64,000 bases of DNA from an uncultured Roseobacter sp. (lineage in GTDB: Bacteria > Pseudomonadota > Alphaproteobacteria > Rhodobacterales > Rhodobacteraceae). The notes under the pieces are model-generated. The model had not been told where the DNA came from and did no database searches. It saw only the letters and a program-made list of their open reading frames with translations. Of the stretch, positions 26,758 to 35,265 are shown piece after piece (position 1 is the first letter of the stretch; the number at the start of each line of letters is the position of its first letter). The position numbers and the translations under genes are program-made. The DNA is taken from positions 62,001-126,000 of the forward strand of contig CANMWT010000007.1 in assembly GCA_947501635.1 (NCBI GenBank). Direction: 5' to 3'.

Positions 26758-28293
26758 TCAGGCGTCATCGTCCTGTGACACGAGGCTGAGAGGAGCCACC
26801 GGCTCTGCCCGCAGATCATCTACCATCAGCCCTTGCGATGGTTTCGCCAACCTGTTGCGCACAACCCAGATCAGCCTTTCCTGCGCGCGGGTGATCGCGA
26901 CATAGGCCAACCGCTTCCACAAAGGCTGCCCCGCCTCAGACCGGCCCATGCGGGCAGCTGCATAAAGATCGGGAGCAAAGACCTGCACAGTGTCCCACTG
27001 GCTACCTTGCGCCTTGTGGATCGTAACGGCTGCCCCGTGCAGAAAGGTGGCCCCCATCCGCGCGGCATAGGGAATAAACGGCTCTTCCTCATCCGGTTTT
27101 TCAATTTTTACAATGGACGCAGCCGACACCCGAGGGTCTTCGGCCCCCATCACATGCAACCGCGAAAATCCGGGCTTGCGCCCCTCGCCCAGATAAATCA
27201 CCTGCGCCCCTTTTATAAGGCCGCGCGCCTCGAGGTCGAGCCGCTTCTTGCGGTGTTTCAATGGCAGTTCCAACCCGTCGCAGATCAAAGGCTCACCGGC
27301 CAGCAAAGCGTCTTCTGGGGCGTCGTGGACACGCCTGAACGCATTGATGAGGCGGATACGGGTGGCATTGCGCCAGACCAGCACGGGGCTGCGCGCCATA
27401 AGGTCAACCTCCACCCGCTGCCCCCAGACAACACGCGGATCGCCCGCCGCAGCATCCTGCACCATGCGCTCGAAATCCTCGAACCCAAGCGCCGGATCGG
27501 CCAGCGCATGGGCCAGATCCAAGATCGGATTATCTGCGTCCTGTCTATGAATACGGCTTAGGTTCAGCACTTTCGGCGCGGGCAGTTTTTCAAAAACCAT
27601 CGTGCCTGACTGGTTCACCGGCGCCAGCTGCGCCGGATCGCCAAACAAAAACAGGGTTGGAAAAATCTCTTGCAGGTCTTCAAACTGCCGGTCGTCCAAC
27701 ATCGAGGATTCGTCAACAAAACCGATGTCGAGCGGCTCTTCGCGGCGCTTCCAACCTGTGATGAAATCCGAACCCCTCAAACCGGCCGCCGCCAAGGCAC
27801 CGGGGATGGACTTGTTGCCTGCGTAGAAGGCAGCCGCCCGCTCCAGCGCCTGTTCGGTCAGCCCTTCGACCTCGGGCTGCTCCCCGTTTCCGGTCAGCCA
27901 TTCGGCGATCCGCTCGTATTCGGGATCATAGACAGGGGTATAGAGAATGCGGTGGATCGTGGTTGCCGGCACCCCGCGCAGGCGCAAAACAGAAGCAGCC
28001 TTGTTGGTCGGCGCAAGGATAGCAAGCGTTCGGCGGTCCTGTTTGCGCCGCGGTTCGTAGTCTCCTGAAACGACCTCGACGCCGGCGTCTGCAAGGGCTT
28101 TGTACAACTCTCCCAACAGCAGCGTCTTGCCCGAACCCGCCTTGCCCGTCACCGCCATCACAGCCGACTTCGTGCTCTTGGGCGGGCGCAAAAGCTGGTT
28201 GTCCAGATCAATACCCGCACTTTGCAAAAGCTCGACAACAGTATCGTAAGCTGCGGCCTGATCATCGGAATACTGGACAGTAAGAGAGTTCAT
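26758..28293 (-). CDS. RecD-like ATP-dependent DNA helicase (SF1)
   Basis: SF1B-type helicase of 511 residues. The Walker A is GKAGSGKTLLL (motif I), Walker B is GFVDESSMLDD (motif II) and motif III is FLFGDPAQLAPV. The C-terminal UvrD_C_2-type end has TIHKAQGSQWDTVQV and AYVAITRAQERLIWV. No nuclease domain or RecBC partner is present, so it is a RecD2/Pif1-like helicase rather than part of RecBCD. It starts 55 bp after luxI on the same strand and may be transcribed with it. Its convergent neighbour is the TIGR02186 gene. Confidence 0.9.
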   Translation of the reverse strand: MNSLTVQYSDDQAAAYDTVVELLQSAGIDLDNQLLRPPKSTKSAVMAVTGKAGSGKTLLLGELYKALADAGVEVVSGDYEPRRKQDRRTLAILAPTNKAASVLRLRGVPATTIHRILYTPVYDPEYERIAEWLTGNGEQPEVEGLTEQALERAAAFYAGNKSIPGALAAAGLRGSDFITGWKRREEPLDIGFVDESSMLDDRQFEDLQEIFPTLFLFGDPAQLAPVNQSGTMVFEKLPAPKVLNLSRIHRQDADNPILDLAHALADPALGFEDFERMVQDAAAGDPRVVWGQRVEVDLMARSPVLVWRNATRIRLINAFRRVHDAPEDALLAGEPLICDGLELPLKHRKKRLDLEARGLIKGAQVIYLGEGRKPGFSRLHVMGAEDPRVSAASIVKIEKPDEEEPFIPYAARMGATFLHGAAVTIHKAQGSQWDTVQVFAPDLYAAARMGRSEAGQPLWKRLAYVAITRAQERLIWVVRNRLAKPSQGLMVDDLRAEPVAPLSLVSQDDDA

Positions 28294-28348
28294 GGCGCGA
28301 CCCTACAGGCTGGCAGCGCCGGGTGCCAGATCGCTGGTGCCCTGCCCT

Positions 28349-28993
28349 TCAGCCAGCTGCTGCAACGGGGTTGAACGCAGCCCTGCCAAAGGCACGCTCA
28401 AACCACAAGCGCGACAATTCCACCGGCAATCCCGCCTTGGCTGCCACCTTTTCCTGCGCATCTTTCGTAAACTCCCACAGACCGACGCTGATCGCATCCC
28501 GCCCGTGACCCGTTGTTCCAAGCACCTCGGGGGAAGAGCCGATCAAGCGGTAGATACGCACCATGCGCGCGTCAAAGACACCCACAAAATGCGCGACGCC
28601 GAACCCGTTCATGATTTCACCCCCCGCCAGCATGAGCGCTGCAGCTACGCGGCTTTCAGCATTCCGGTTCAGACAAAAGCGCGTGCATTCCCAAATCAGC
28701 GGGCTGGTGATCGTGCCACCGCCCAAAAGGTCGGTGAAGTGTTCGTTTACCATCGTACGCTCGGTCGTGGGCAGAAACCGCATTGACCCGCCATGCGTGC
28801 CATCGCTGTTTTCCCAAATGACGTAGAGCGGATTCAGATCATCGTATTGATCACGTTCAAAACCGGCTGAATCCACGGTGACTTCCCACCCAAGACGGGT
28901 CTTGAACTGGTCTGCGCGATCGCGAAACATGCTGTCGCGCAGTTTCGGGTGAGCATTGATTTGGTCGGCGTAAAGATAGCGGATCACAGGCAT
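28349..28993 (-). CDS. luxI: LuxI-family acyl-homoserine-lactone synthase
   Basis: Makes N-acyl-homoserine lactones from S-adenosylmethionine and acyl-ACP (or acyl-CoA). Nearly all LuxI invariants are present: Arg24, Trp36, Asp48 and Asp51 (ERDQYDD), Arg72 (SMRFLPTTERTMV), Phe86, Glu102 and Arg105 (WECTRFC). The length of 214 residues is normal. The start ATG 28993 gives MPVIRYLYADQ, which fits the family; a longer frame to 29023 is rejected. luxR lies 111 bp upstream on the same strand. The acyl chain length cannot be read from the sequence. Confidence 0.93.
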   Translation of the reverse strand: MPVIRYLYADQINAHPKLRDSMFRDRADQFKTRLGWEVTVDSAGFERDQYDDLNPLYVIWENSDGTHGGSMRFLPTTERTMVNEHFTDLLGGGTITSPLIWECTRFCLNRNAESRVAAALMLAGGEIMNGFGVAHFVGVFDARMVRIYRLIGSSPEVLGTTGHGRDAISVGLWEFTKDAQEKVAAKAGLPVELSRLWFERAFGRAAFNPVAAAG

Positions 28994-29026
28994 ATTCCTT
29001 CGGAGGCGACGTTCGATGCCCAAAGG

Positions 29027-29055
29027 ACTAGCTTGACGTAGCTTAATGCAGTCAA
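29027..29055 (-). promoter_or_regulatory. Possible luxI promoter
   Basis: On the minus strand TTGACT (29050-29055) and GCTAGT (29027-29032) are separated by 17 bp, a possible sigma-70 -35/-10 pair about 35 bp before the luxI start. On the plus strand the same stretch has TAGCTTGA and TAGCTTAA starting at 29029 and 29039, a 10-bp-spaced direct repeat. The -10 match is weak. No clear lux box palindrome was found here. Confidence 0.3.
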
Positions 29056-29104
29056 AGCGCGTCGTGCGCGCCCTTAACTAATGCGCGCAACAGCACGAAG
29101 GTGT

Positions 29105-29824
29105 TCACACTACGATCAGCCCACGGCTCAGCGCGCGCGCCACTGCATGTGTGGTATTGGTCGCACCCAATTTGAAGCGCGCGCTTTCAATGTACACGCG
29201 CAAGGTATGTTCAGAAATCGAGAGGGTTTCAGCCACCTGCGCGCGGCTGTACCCGATCGCCAGAAGGGTCATCGCGTCAATTTCGCGAGGCGAGAGTGCT
29301 TGCGATTGTTCGGGCTTCTTGGCTGGCTCAAACTCCAGCGCTTTTTGGTTAAAACAATGCGCAATCAGTATCAGCTCACGCCGGTTACGCTCTGTGAACT
29401 CCGCCCATGTCTCGTCATCGCAGGAGGTGTTGACCGTAAACAGGGCGAACTGCCCGTTCGGTCCCCTGATCGGTATCGAATAGCCCTGGTTGCCAACCCC
29501 GTAGCCTGCAGCTTCCTTCTGAAAGGCGCGAGCCGCCTTGCTGGACCAGTCAAGCCGCTTCCAGTCCACAGGGTGAAAGCGTTGGTAGCAACCGACGACC
29601 ACAGGGTCTATGCGAATGTAGTTTTGCTCTTGGTATCGGGCAGCCCAATCAAGTCTGTAGGTGCCGTATCCGTATTGGTCGCCTGCGCTGTCGACCCAGT
29701 GGTATACCATGTTCTCAACGCCGAAATGTTCCCGCAGGGTAAAGATGGCGTCGTTGATCGCTTCAAGCGTGTTCGCTTGCTCCAGCGTCGCTAAAACGTC
29801 CTCCACTGTTGTGTTCGTCGCCAT
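29105..29824 (-). CDS. luxR: LuxR-family autoinducer-binding transcriptional regulator
   Basis: Quorum-sensing regulator of 239 residues. The N-terminal autoinducer domain keeps the ligand-pocket residues: Trp60, Tyr64, Asp73, Pro74 and Trp88 (WAARYQEQNY, RIDPVVV, VDWKRLDW). The C-terminal GerE-type HTH is LSPREIDAMTLLAIGYSRAQVAE to ISEHTLRVYIESARFKL, about 175-235. The start is ATG 29824 (MATNTTVEDV); the upstream extension to 29932 is unlike the family. The first 62 bp overlap a 71-codon gene in another frame. luxI follows 111 bp downstream, so they form a likely luxR-luxI circuit. Confidence 0.93.
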   Translation of the reverse strand: MATNTTVEDVLATLEQANTLEAINDAIFTLREHFGVENMVYHWVDSAGDQYGYGTYRLDWAARYQEQNYIRIDPVVVGCYQRFHPVDWKRLDWSSKAARAFQKEAAGYGVGNQGYSIPIRGPNGQFALFTVNTSCDDETWAEFTERNRRELILIAHCFNQKALEFEPAKKPEQSQALSPREIDAMTLLAIGYSRAQVAETLSISEHTLRVYIESARFKLGATNTTHAVARALSRGLIVV

Positions 29825-29978
29825 GGGATTTGCTTTGCGTCCTTTCATGCAGCGCGGCGATTTCGGCCAAAGCAACAATTGCAGTGTCGTCAAGCTGCTC
29901 GGCCAGAACGGGCAACTCGTTCGCAGTGGCAAAAGTCTTGAGATCCGTCAGTACATCCAAAATCCAGTCACTTCGCAT
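29763..29978 (-). CDS. Small hypothetical protein overlapping the start of luxR
   Basis: A 71-residue product starting MRSDWILDVLTDLKTFATAN. Its first 45 residues form plausible amphipathic helices (LAEQLDDTAIVALAEIAAL); the last third lies in the region shared with the luxR start and is more polar. It overlaps luxR by 62 bp in a different frame, so its translation would control ribosome access to the luxR start. The pattern resembles small proteins found before luxR genes in other roseobacters, but I know no function. The Shine-Dalgarno is weak. Confidence 0.6.
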   Translation of the reverse strand: MRSDWILDVLTDLKTFATANELPVLAEQLDDTAIVALAEIAALHERTQSKSHGDEHNSGGRFSDAGASEHA

Positions 29979-30016
29979 AGCAGCATCACTTTCTAAAGGT
30001 TAACGATTGATTAATA

Positions 30017-30044
30017 CAACTCTACCATGTGCAAACTAGAGTTG
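30017..30044. promoter_or_regulatory. 28-bp dyad upstream of the luxR transcription unit
   Basis: CAACTCTA (30017-30024) and TAGAGTTG (30037-30044) are perfect 8-bp inverted repeats with a 12-bp spacer, 39 bp upstream of the 71-codon gene. It lies in an AT-rich stretch that should hold the promoter. It does not match a classical lux box (about 20 bp, CTG-N10-CAG core), but could be an operator for LuxR or another regulator. Confidence 0.4.
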
Positions 30045-30131
30045 AAAATTCGCATATATTAACTCCCCATAAATAGTGAGTGCTGAATTTGTAACGCATT
30101 GATCTAAATGAGTGCCACTAGCAAAACGCAA

Positions 30132-30167
30132 TGCACCCGCGAACCATCACGATGATTCGCGGGTGCA
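30132..30167 (-). terminator. Stem-loop terminator downstream of ccr
   Basis: A 12-bp perfect stem, TGCACCCGCGAA (30132-30143) against TTCGCGGGTGCA (30156-30167), with a 12-nt loop. On the minus strand it lies 30 bp past the ccr stop and is followed by TTGCGTTTT, a usable but imperfect U-tract. It separates ccr from the luxR promoter region. Confidence 0.7.
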
Positions 30168-30196
30168 CTATCGCAGAAATTTACTCGCCTTAGGGT

Positions 30197-31477
30197 TTAG
30201 CGACGGGCCTCCAGCGCGTCTTCCAGCGTCCGCAGGCCCGTTGTAGGTGCCTGAACCAGAACTGACATGTTTCCGGGCTTGTGCTGGTTGTGCATCATTT
30301 TCATATGCGCCTGCGGCAGGTCCGCCCATGTAAAGACTTCGGACATGCACGGATCGAGGCGGCGTTCCAGCATCAGGTTGTTGGCGGCACTCGCCTGCTT
30401 GAGGTGGGCAAAGTGGCTGCCCTGCAAACGCTTCTGATGCATCCACATATAGCGGACGTCGAAGGTCAGATTGAAACCTGTCGTGCCGGCGCAGATCACA
30501 ACCATGCCGCCCTTTTTGACGACAAAGGTCGACACCGGGAAAGTGGATTCGCCCGGATGCTCGAACACCATGTCGACATTGTTGCCCTTGCCTGTGATAT
30601 CCCAGATGGCTTTGCCGAACTTGCGCGCTTCTGTGAACCACGCGGCATACTCAGGCGTGTTAACGGTGGGCAGCTGGCCCCAGCAGTTAAAGTCCTTGCG
30701 GTTCAGGACCCCCTTGGCCCCCAAATCCATTACAAACTGACGTTTGCTCTCATCCGAGATCACGCCGATCGCATTGGCACCCGCCGTATTGATAAGCTGG
30801 ATCGCGTAAGAGCCCAGCCCCCCCGAAGCGCCCCAGACCAGAACGTTCTGGCCCGGCTTGAGATCATGCGGCTCGTGGCCGAACAGCATCCGGTAGGCGG
30901 TGGCAAGGGTCAGCGTGTAGCAGGCCGCCTCTTCCCATGTCAGATGTTTGGGACGTGGCATCAGCTGCTGGCTTTGCACGCGGGTAAACTGCGAAAATGA
31001 CCCATCCGGCGTCTCATAGCCCCAAATCCGCTGTGAGGGGGAATACATCGGGTCGCCGCCGTTACATTCCTCGTCATCGCCATCGTCCTGATTGCAGTGA
31101 ATCACGACTTCATCGCCCACTTTCCAGCGGGTAACCTTGTCGCCAACAGCCCAGACGATTCCCGCGGCGTCGGAACCCGCGATATGGTAAGGTTGCTTAT
31201 GGCCATCGAAGGGGCTGATCGGCACGCCCAGGGCGGCCCAGACACCGTTGTAGTTCACGCCTGCCGCCATCACCAGCACAAGAACGTCCTGACTGTCGAG
31301 CTTGGGCACATCGACCACTTCCTGCAACATTGCCTTGTCGGGGTCGCCGTGCCGCTCGCGGCGGATGGCCCACGCGTACATTTGCTTTGGCACATAGCCC
31401 ATCGGTGGCATTTCACCGACCTCATAGAGATCTTTCTCCGGTGCGTCGTATTGCGCGATTGTTGTATCGAGTGCCAT
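30197..31477 (-). CDS. ccr: Crotonyl-CoA carboxylase/reductase
   Basis: Key enzyme of the ethylmalonyl-CoA pathway: NADPH-dependent reductive carboxylation of crotonyl-CoA to ethylmalonyl-CoA. It is an MDR-family protein of 426 residues. The Asn at position 77 (AAGVNYNGVWAALG) corresponds to the CO2-binding Asn described in other Ccr enzymes, the nucleotide-binding turn is WGASGGLGSYAIQL (215-228), and a conserved His lies in GSHFAHLKQA. The start is ATG 31477, five bases after GGAGG; the frame is open upstream to 31570 but that part is not conserved. A strong stem-loop follows. Confidence 0.96.
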   Translation of the reverse strand: MALDTTIAQYDAPEKDLYEVGEMPPMGYVPKQMYAWAIRRERHGDPDKAMLQEVVDVPKLDSQDVLVLVMAAGVNYNGVWAALGVPISPFDGHKQPYHIAGSDAAGIVWAVGDKVTRWKVGDEVVIHCNQDDGDDEECNGGDPMYSPSQRIWGYETPDGSFSQFTRVQSQQLMPRPKHLTWEEAACYTLTLATAYRMLFGHEPHDLKPGQNVLVWGASGGLGSYAIQLINTAGANAIGVISDESKRQFVMDLGAKGVLNRKDFNCWGQLPTVNTPEYAAWFTEARKFGKAIWDITGKGNNVDMVFEHPGESTFPVSTFVVKKGGMVVICAGTTGFNLTFDVRYMWMHQKRLQGSHFAHLKQASAANNLMLERRLDPCMSEVFTWADLPQAHMKMMHNQHKPGNMSVLVQAPTTGLRTLEDALEARR

Positions 31478-31548
31478 TGCAGCCTCCAGCCAGTTAATAT
31501 CATGCCGCGTCGCAGAATCACGCCGCCGTCTGACTTCTGATATGTCGA

Positions 31549-31566
31549 GTTGCGCAATATTGCAAC
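31549..31566. promoter_or_regulatory. TTGC/GCAA dyad upstream of ccr
   Basis: GTTGC (31549-31553) and GCAAC (31562-31566) flank 8 bp, and the left half contains the perfect palindrome TTGCGCAA (31550-31557). It lies about 75 bp before the ccr start. Similar TTGC/GCAA elements occur upstream of ecm, mcl2 and mdh. RamB-type regulators, known to control the ethylmalonyl-CoA pathway in Paracoccus, are a candidate reader; that link is inference. Confidence 0.35.
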
Positions 31567-31613
31567 ACAAATGGGGTCATTTTTGTAATTTTATGACCCT
31601 GCAGGCGCAGAAA

Positions 31614-32984
31614 CTATTCTGCAACCGCACGATTGTCTTCAAATCTGTGCGCAATCGATGCCGCATAGAAGTCGAGAACCGCCGTTTGATCGGCCTGCAT
31701 CTCCCACCCGCTGTCCGTTTTGGACAATAGTTTGTTGCGCTGCATGCTGACCAAGCCCTTGTCGACGGCTTCGGCCAGCTCTTGTGGTGTCATGCTTGGC
31801 ATATGCTGACCAAGGTCGAGCGCGTCCCGTGCCACCTGATCGATCAGCGCATCCCGGGTCAGCGGCGCATCCGCCTGCCTGAAGCGGCGTGCCAACAGCG
31901 GCACCATTAGCACCGGCATTGCCTCCTCGATCCGCGTCATAAGTTCGGCCCCCAGCGCCTCGACCGGCCGCCCTACCCCGAATTCCTTCAGGGAAAGCGG
32001 TGTACCAAAGGCCATGGCCGCGGTCCCGAAACGTACATAGCGTCCACGCGCTGCTTGCCAGAACTTGCGCAGGATAAAGCCGACAACCACCGAAATACGC
32101 GCACCAAACCTGCGATCGCCACGCTGACCGGCAGCGATCAGCACGCGGTCCTCCAGCACCCGGTCATAGTTGATTGCCACAGGCACAAAGACGACATCGC
32201 GCTCAGCATCACTCTGCCCCTGAACCAGATAGGACAACAATCCCAGTTTGGGGGGCATCAACTGCCCCGTCAGGCTCAACCCGCCCTCGGGGAAAATCCC
32301 CTGCGACACGCCCCCCGCTGTGGCCATCTGCACATACCGTTCAAGCACCTTGCGATAAAGCGCACCGCGCGATTTTCGCCTTATGAAGTAAGCGCCCATC
32401 ATCCGGATCAGTCGACTGAGCGGCCAGACCCGCGCCCATTCTCCCACAGCGTAAGACAGGGCTGATGTGCGTGCCGCCAAATATGTGACGAGCACGTAAT
32501 CCATATTCGAACGATGGTTGATAATGAAAACAATGGTGGCATCTCTCGGGATGGACTGGATCATCTCGTCATTGCGTGCGCCGGTGCGTACTTCGTAGAT
32601 CGAATTGACCAGCATCCGCGCCATCCGAATACCCAGACCAAAATATGTAAAGGCACTGAAACTCGGCACGATCTCGCGCGCATAGCTGCGAGCCTTCTCA
32701 AATCCCACGTTTTCGGGGACACGGTGCTCTCGGGCGTAGTTAACGATTTCTTGCGAGACATCCGGATCATAGATGAGGCGCTGGATCATATCGTAACGCC
32801 GCGCCAGCTTGAACGGCTCGATCGGACGGGCCAGACGTTCGTTCAGCCGCTTGACCGCTTTTTCCAGCCGTCGCCGGAAAAACCAGCGCACCGACGGGAA
32901 CAGGAAATGCGAGGCAAAGGTCACCGCCGCAAACAGCAGGATCAGCACAAAAAACCAGAGCGGCAATTCCACTGTCGAAGTCAT
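31614..32984 (-). CDS. PlsB/PlsC-like glycerolipid acyltransferase (membrane)
   Basis: Membrane acyltransferase of 456 residues. The catalytic HX4D block is NHRSNMDYVLV and the phosphate-binding block is FPEGGLSLTG, as in glycerol-phosphate acyltransferases. A membrane helix sits at the N-terminus (LPLWFFVLILLFAAVTFASHFL). The size and order of blocks are closer to PlsB-type glycerol-3-phosphate acyltransferases than to short PlsC, but the precise acyl acceptor is uncertain. TTG at 32999 is upstream in frame; I prefer ATG 32984. It faces the divergent ecm gene. Confidence 0.8.
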   Translation of the reverse strand: MTSTVELPLWFFVLILLFAAVTFASHFLFPSVRWFFRRRLEKAVKRLNERLARPIEPFKLARRYDMIQRLIYDPDVSQEIVNYAREHRVPENVGFEKARSYAREIVPSFSAFTYFGLGIRMARMLVNSIYEVRTGARNDEMIQSIPRDATIVFIINHRSNMDYVLVTYLAARTSALSYAVGEWARVWPLSRLIRMMGAYFIRRKSRGALYRKVLERYVQMATAGGVSQGIFPEGGLSLTGQLMPPKLGLLSYLVQGQSDAERDVVFVPVAINYDRVLEDRVLIAAGQRGDRRFGARISVVVGFILRKFWQAARGRYVRFGTAAMAFGTPLSLKEFGVGRPVEALGAELMTRIEEAMPVLMVPLLARRFRQADAPLTRDALIDQVARDALDLGQHMPSMTPQELAEAVDKGLVSMQRNKLLSKTDSGWEMQADQTAVLDFYAASIAHRFEDNRAVAE

Positions 32985-33234
32985 GCTGGTTTGTTTCAAG
33001 AATCGCGTGGCGGGTAAACCTTTTTATACGCAAACCAACCCGGTCCGCCGCCCGAGCGGGTGAGGCGATTGCCCGCATAGGGCTAGTGCCGCCGCCGGGA
33101 TAGACAAAAAGAGCCGGAATAGCGCGTCGATTGATGTATTTGCTGCAACGCGGCGAATTTGCATTGATATAATCTTCCGATTATGACAGCTTGCGCGACA
33201 GAAAATTACTCAACGTGATTCAGGATGACTTAAG

Positions 33235-35202
33235 ATGACGCACCCGCAGAAAGACCGCCCCTGGCTGATCCGGACCTACGCCGGACACTCGACCGCCAAA
33301 GCGTCAAACGAGTTGTACCGCGCGAACCTGCAAAAGGGCCAGACCGGTCTTTCCGTGGCCTTCGACCTGCCGACACAGACAGGATACGACAGTGACCATG
33401 TGCTCAGCCGCGGCGAAGTGGGCAAGGTCGGGGTGCCGGTGGGCCATCTGGGCGACATGCGGACCCTTTTCGACCAGATCCCCCTGGACCAGATGAACAC
33501 CTCCATGACCATCAACGCCACAGCGCCCTGGCTTTTGTCGCTCTATATTGCTGTGGCCGAAGAACAAGGGGCAGATATCTCCAGACTGCAGGGCACCGTG
33601 CAGAACGACCTCATCAAAGAGTACCTGAGCCGCGGCACTTACATCTGCCCACCCGCGCCCAGCCTCAAGATGATCGCCGATGTGGCGGAATACTGCTATT
33701 CGAATGTGCCCAAATGGAACCCGATGAATGTCTGCTCATATCACCTGCAGGAAGCCGGCGCGACACCCGAACAAGAGCTGGCCTTCGCGCTGGCGACGGC
33801 AACAGCGGTGCTTGACGCGCTGAAACCGCGTGTACCGGCGGAAGATTTCCCCGCGCTGGTGGGGCGCATATCGTTCTTTGTGAACGCAGGTATCCGCTTT
33901 GTCACCGAAATGTGCAAGATGCGTGCCTTCGTGGATCTGTGGGACGAAATCTGCCGCGACCGCTACGGCGTCGAGGACCCAAAGTACCGTCGCTTCCGCT
34001 ACGGTGTGCAGGTCAACTCGCTGGGGCTGACAGAACAGCAGCCTGAAAACAACGTCTACCGTATCCTGATCGAAATGCTGGCCGTCACGTTGTCGAAAAA
34101 AGCGCGGGCACGGGCCGTGCAACTGCCTGCGTGGAACGAAGCTTTGGGCCTGCCGCGCCCTTGGGACCAGCAGTGGTCTATGCGGATGCAACAGATCATG
34201 GCCTATGAGACGGATTTGCTGGAGTTCGACGACCTTTTTGACGGCAACCCCGCAGTGGATGCCAAAGTGGACGCGTTGAAAGAAGGCGCGCGTCAGGAAC
34301 TGGCCAGCCTCGACAGCATGGGCGGCGCCATCGAAGCGATCGACTATATGAAAGCACGACTTGTCGACAGCAACGCGGAACGGCTTGGCCGGATTGAAGC
34401 CGGCGAGACGATTGTGGTTGGTGTCAACAAATGGCAGCAGGGTGAGCCGTCGCCACTGATGACAGGAGACGGCGGCATCATGGTCGTCGACCCGGCAGTG
34501 GAAGCCGAACAGATTGAGCGCCTCAATGCATGGCGAGCAGACCGCGACGAAGGGCGGGTCAAAGCGGCGCTTGCGGATTTACGCGCCGCAGCACAAGAGG
34601 GCAAGAACGTAATGCCTGCGTCGATTGCTGCAGCCAAAGCTGGTGTGACCACAGGGGAATGGGCTGCGGAAATGCGCGCGGTCCATGGAGAGTACCGCGG
34701 ACCCACCGGTGTCTCCGGCGCGCGGTCGAACAAGACCGAGGGTCTGGACGATCTGCGCAATGCGGTGGATGCGGTCAGCGACAAGCTGGGACGCCGGTTG
34801 AAGTTTCTGGTGGGTAAACCCGGACTGGACGGGCACTCGAACGGCGCCGAGCAGATTGCCGTGCGCGCACGCGACTGCGGCATGGACATTTCCTATGAGG
34901 GCATTCGCCTGACCCCTGCCGAGATTGTCAGCGCCGCCCTGGAAGACGATGCGCATGTGGTGGGCTTGTCGATCCTTTCCGGCAGCCACATCCCGCTGGT
35001 CGAAGACCTGATGGCGCAGATGCGTGCGGCAGGGCTCGCGCATATCCCGGTGATCGTCGGCGGCATCATTCCTGACGAGGACGCAGAACGCTTGCGGGCA
35101 ATGGGTGTAGCGCGTGTCTATACGCCGAAAGACTTTGAGCTGAACACGATCATGATGGACATCGTCACCCTCGCTGATCCGCAGGCCGTGGCTGCCGAGT
35201 AA
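33235..35202 (+). CDS. ecm: Ethylmalonyl-CoA mutase (coenzyme B12-dependent)
   Basis: Converts (2R)-ethylmalonyl-CoA to (2S)-methylsuccinyl-CoA in the ethylmalonyl-CoA pathway. It has an N-terminal methylmalonyl-CoA mutase-like barrel (NELYRANLQKGQTGLSVAFDLPTQ-type start, shared with MeaA) and a C-terminal B12-binding domain whose base-off cobalt ligand His is in LDGHSNGAEQ at about residue 535. The length of 655 residues matches Ecm/MeaA rather than the longer methylmalonyl-CoA mutase large subunit. Position beside ccr and mcl2 supports Ecm. A TTGCTGCAA dyad lies 87-95 bp before the start. Confidence 0.93.
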   Translation: MTHPQKDRPWLIRTYAGHSTAKASNELYRANLQKGQTGLSVAFDLPTQTGYDSDHVLSRGEVGKVGVPVGHLGDMRTLFDQIPLDQMNTSMTINATAPWLLSLYIAVAEEQGADISRLQGTVQNDLIKEYLSRGTYICPPAPSLKMIADVAEYCYSNVPKWNPMNVCSYHLQEAGATPEQELAFALATATAVLDALKPRVPAEDFPALVGRISFFVNAGIRFVTEMCKMRAFVDLWDEICRDRYGVEDPKYRRFRYGVQVNSLGLTEQQPENNVYRILIEMLAVTLSKKARARAVQLPAWNEALGLPRPWDQQWSMRMQQIMAYETDLLEFDDLFDGNPAVDAKVDALKEGARQELASLDSMGGAIEAIDYMKARLVDSNAERLGRIEAGETIVVGVNKWQQGEPSPLMTGDGGIMVVDPAVEAEQIERLNAWRADRDEGRVKAALADLRAAAQEGKNVMPASIAAAKAGVTTGEWAAEMRAVHGEYRGPTGVSGARSNKTEGLDDLRNAVDAVSDKLGRRLKFLVGKPGLDGHSNGAEQIAVRARDCGMDISYEGIRLTPAEIVSAALEDDAHVVGLSILSGSHIPLVEDLMAQMRAAGLAHIPVIVGGIIPDEDAERLRAMGVARVYTPKDFELNTIMMDIVTLADPQAVAAE

Positions 35203-35265
35203 CGTACTTGCGGGCGTTGCAAAGGTGCAGTTAACTGCCCCTTGTATTGCGCAAGGAGCCTGCAG

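Noticed and set aside
31574-31599. GGGTCAT/ATGACCC inverted repeat between ccr and the acyltransferase gene
   Set aside because: Seven-bp arms with an AT-rich loop; it might be the end of the acyltransferase transcript or an operator, but neither is supported enough to list.
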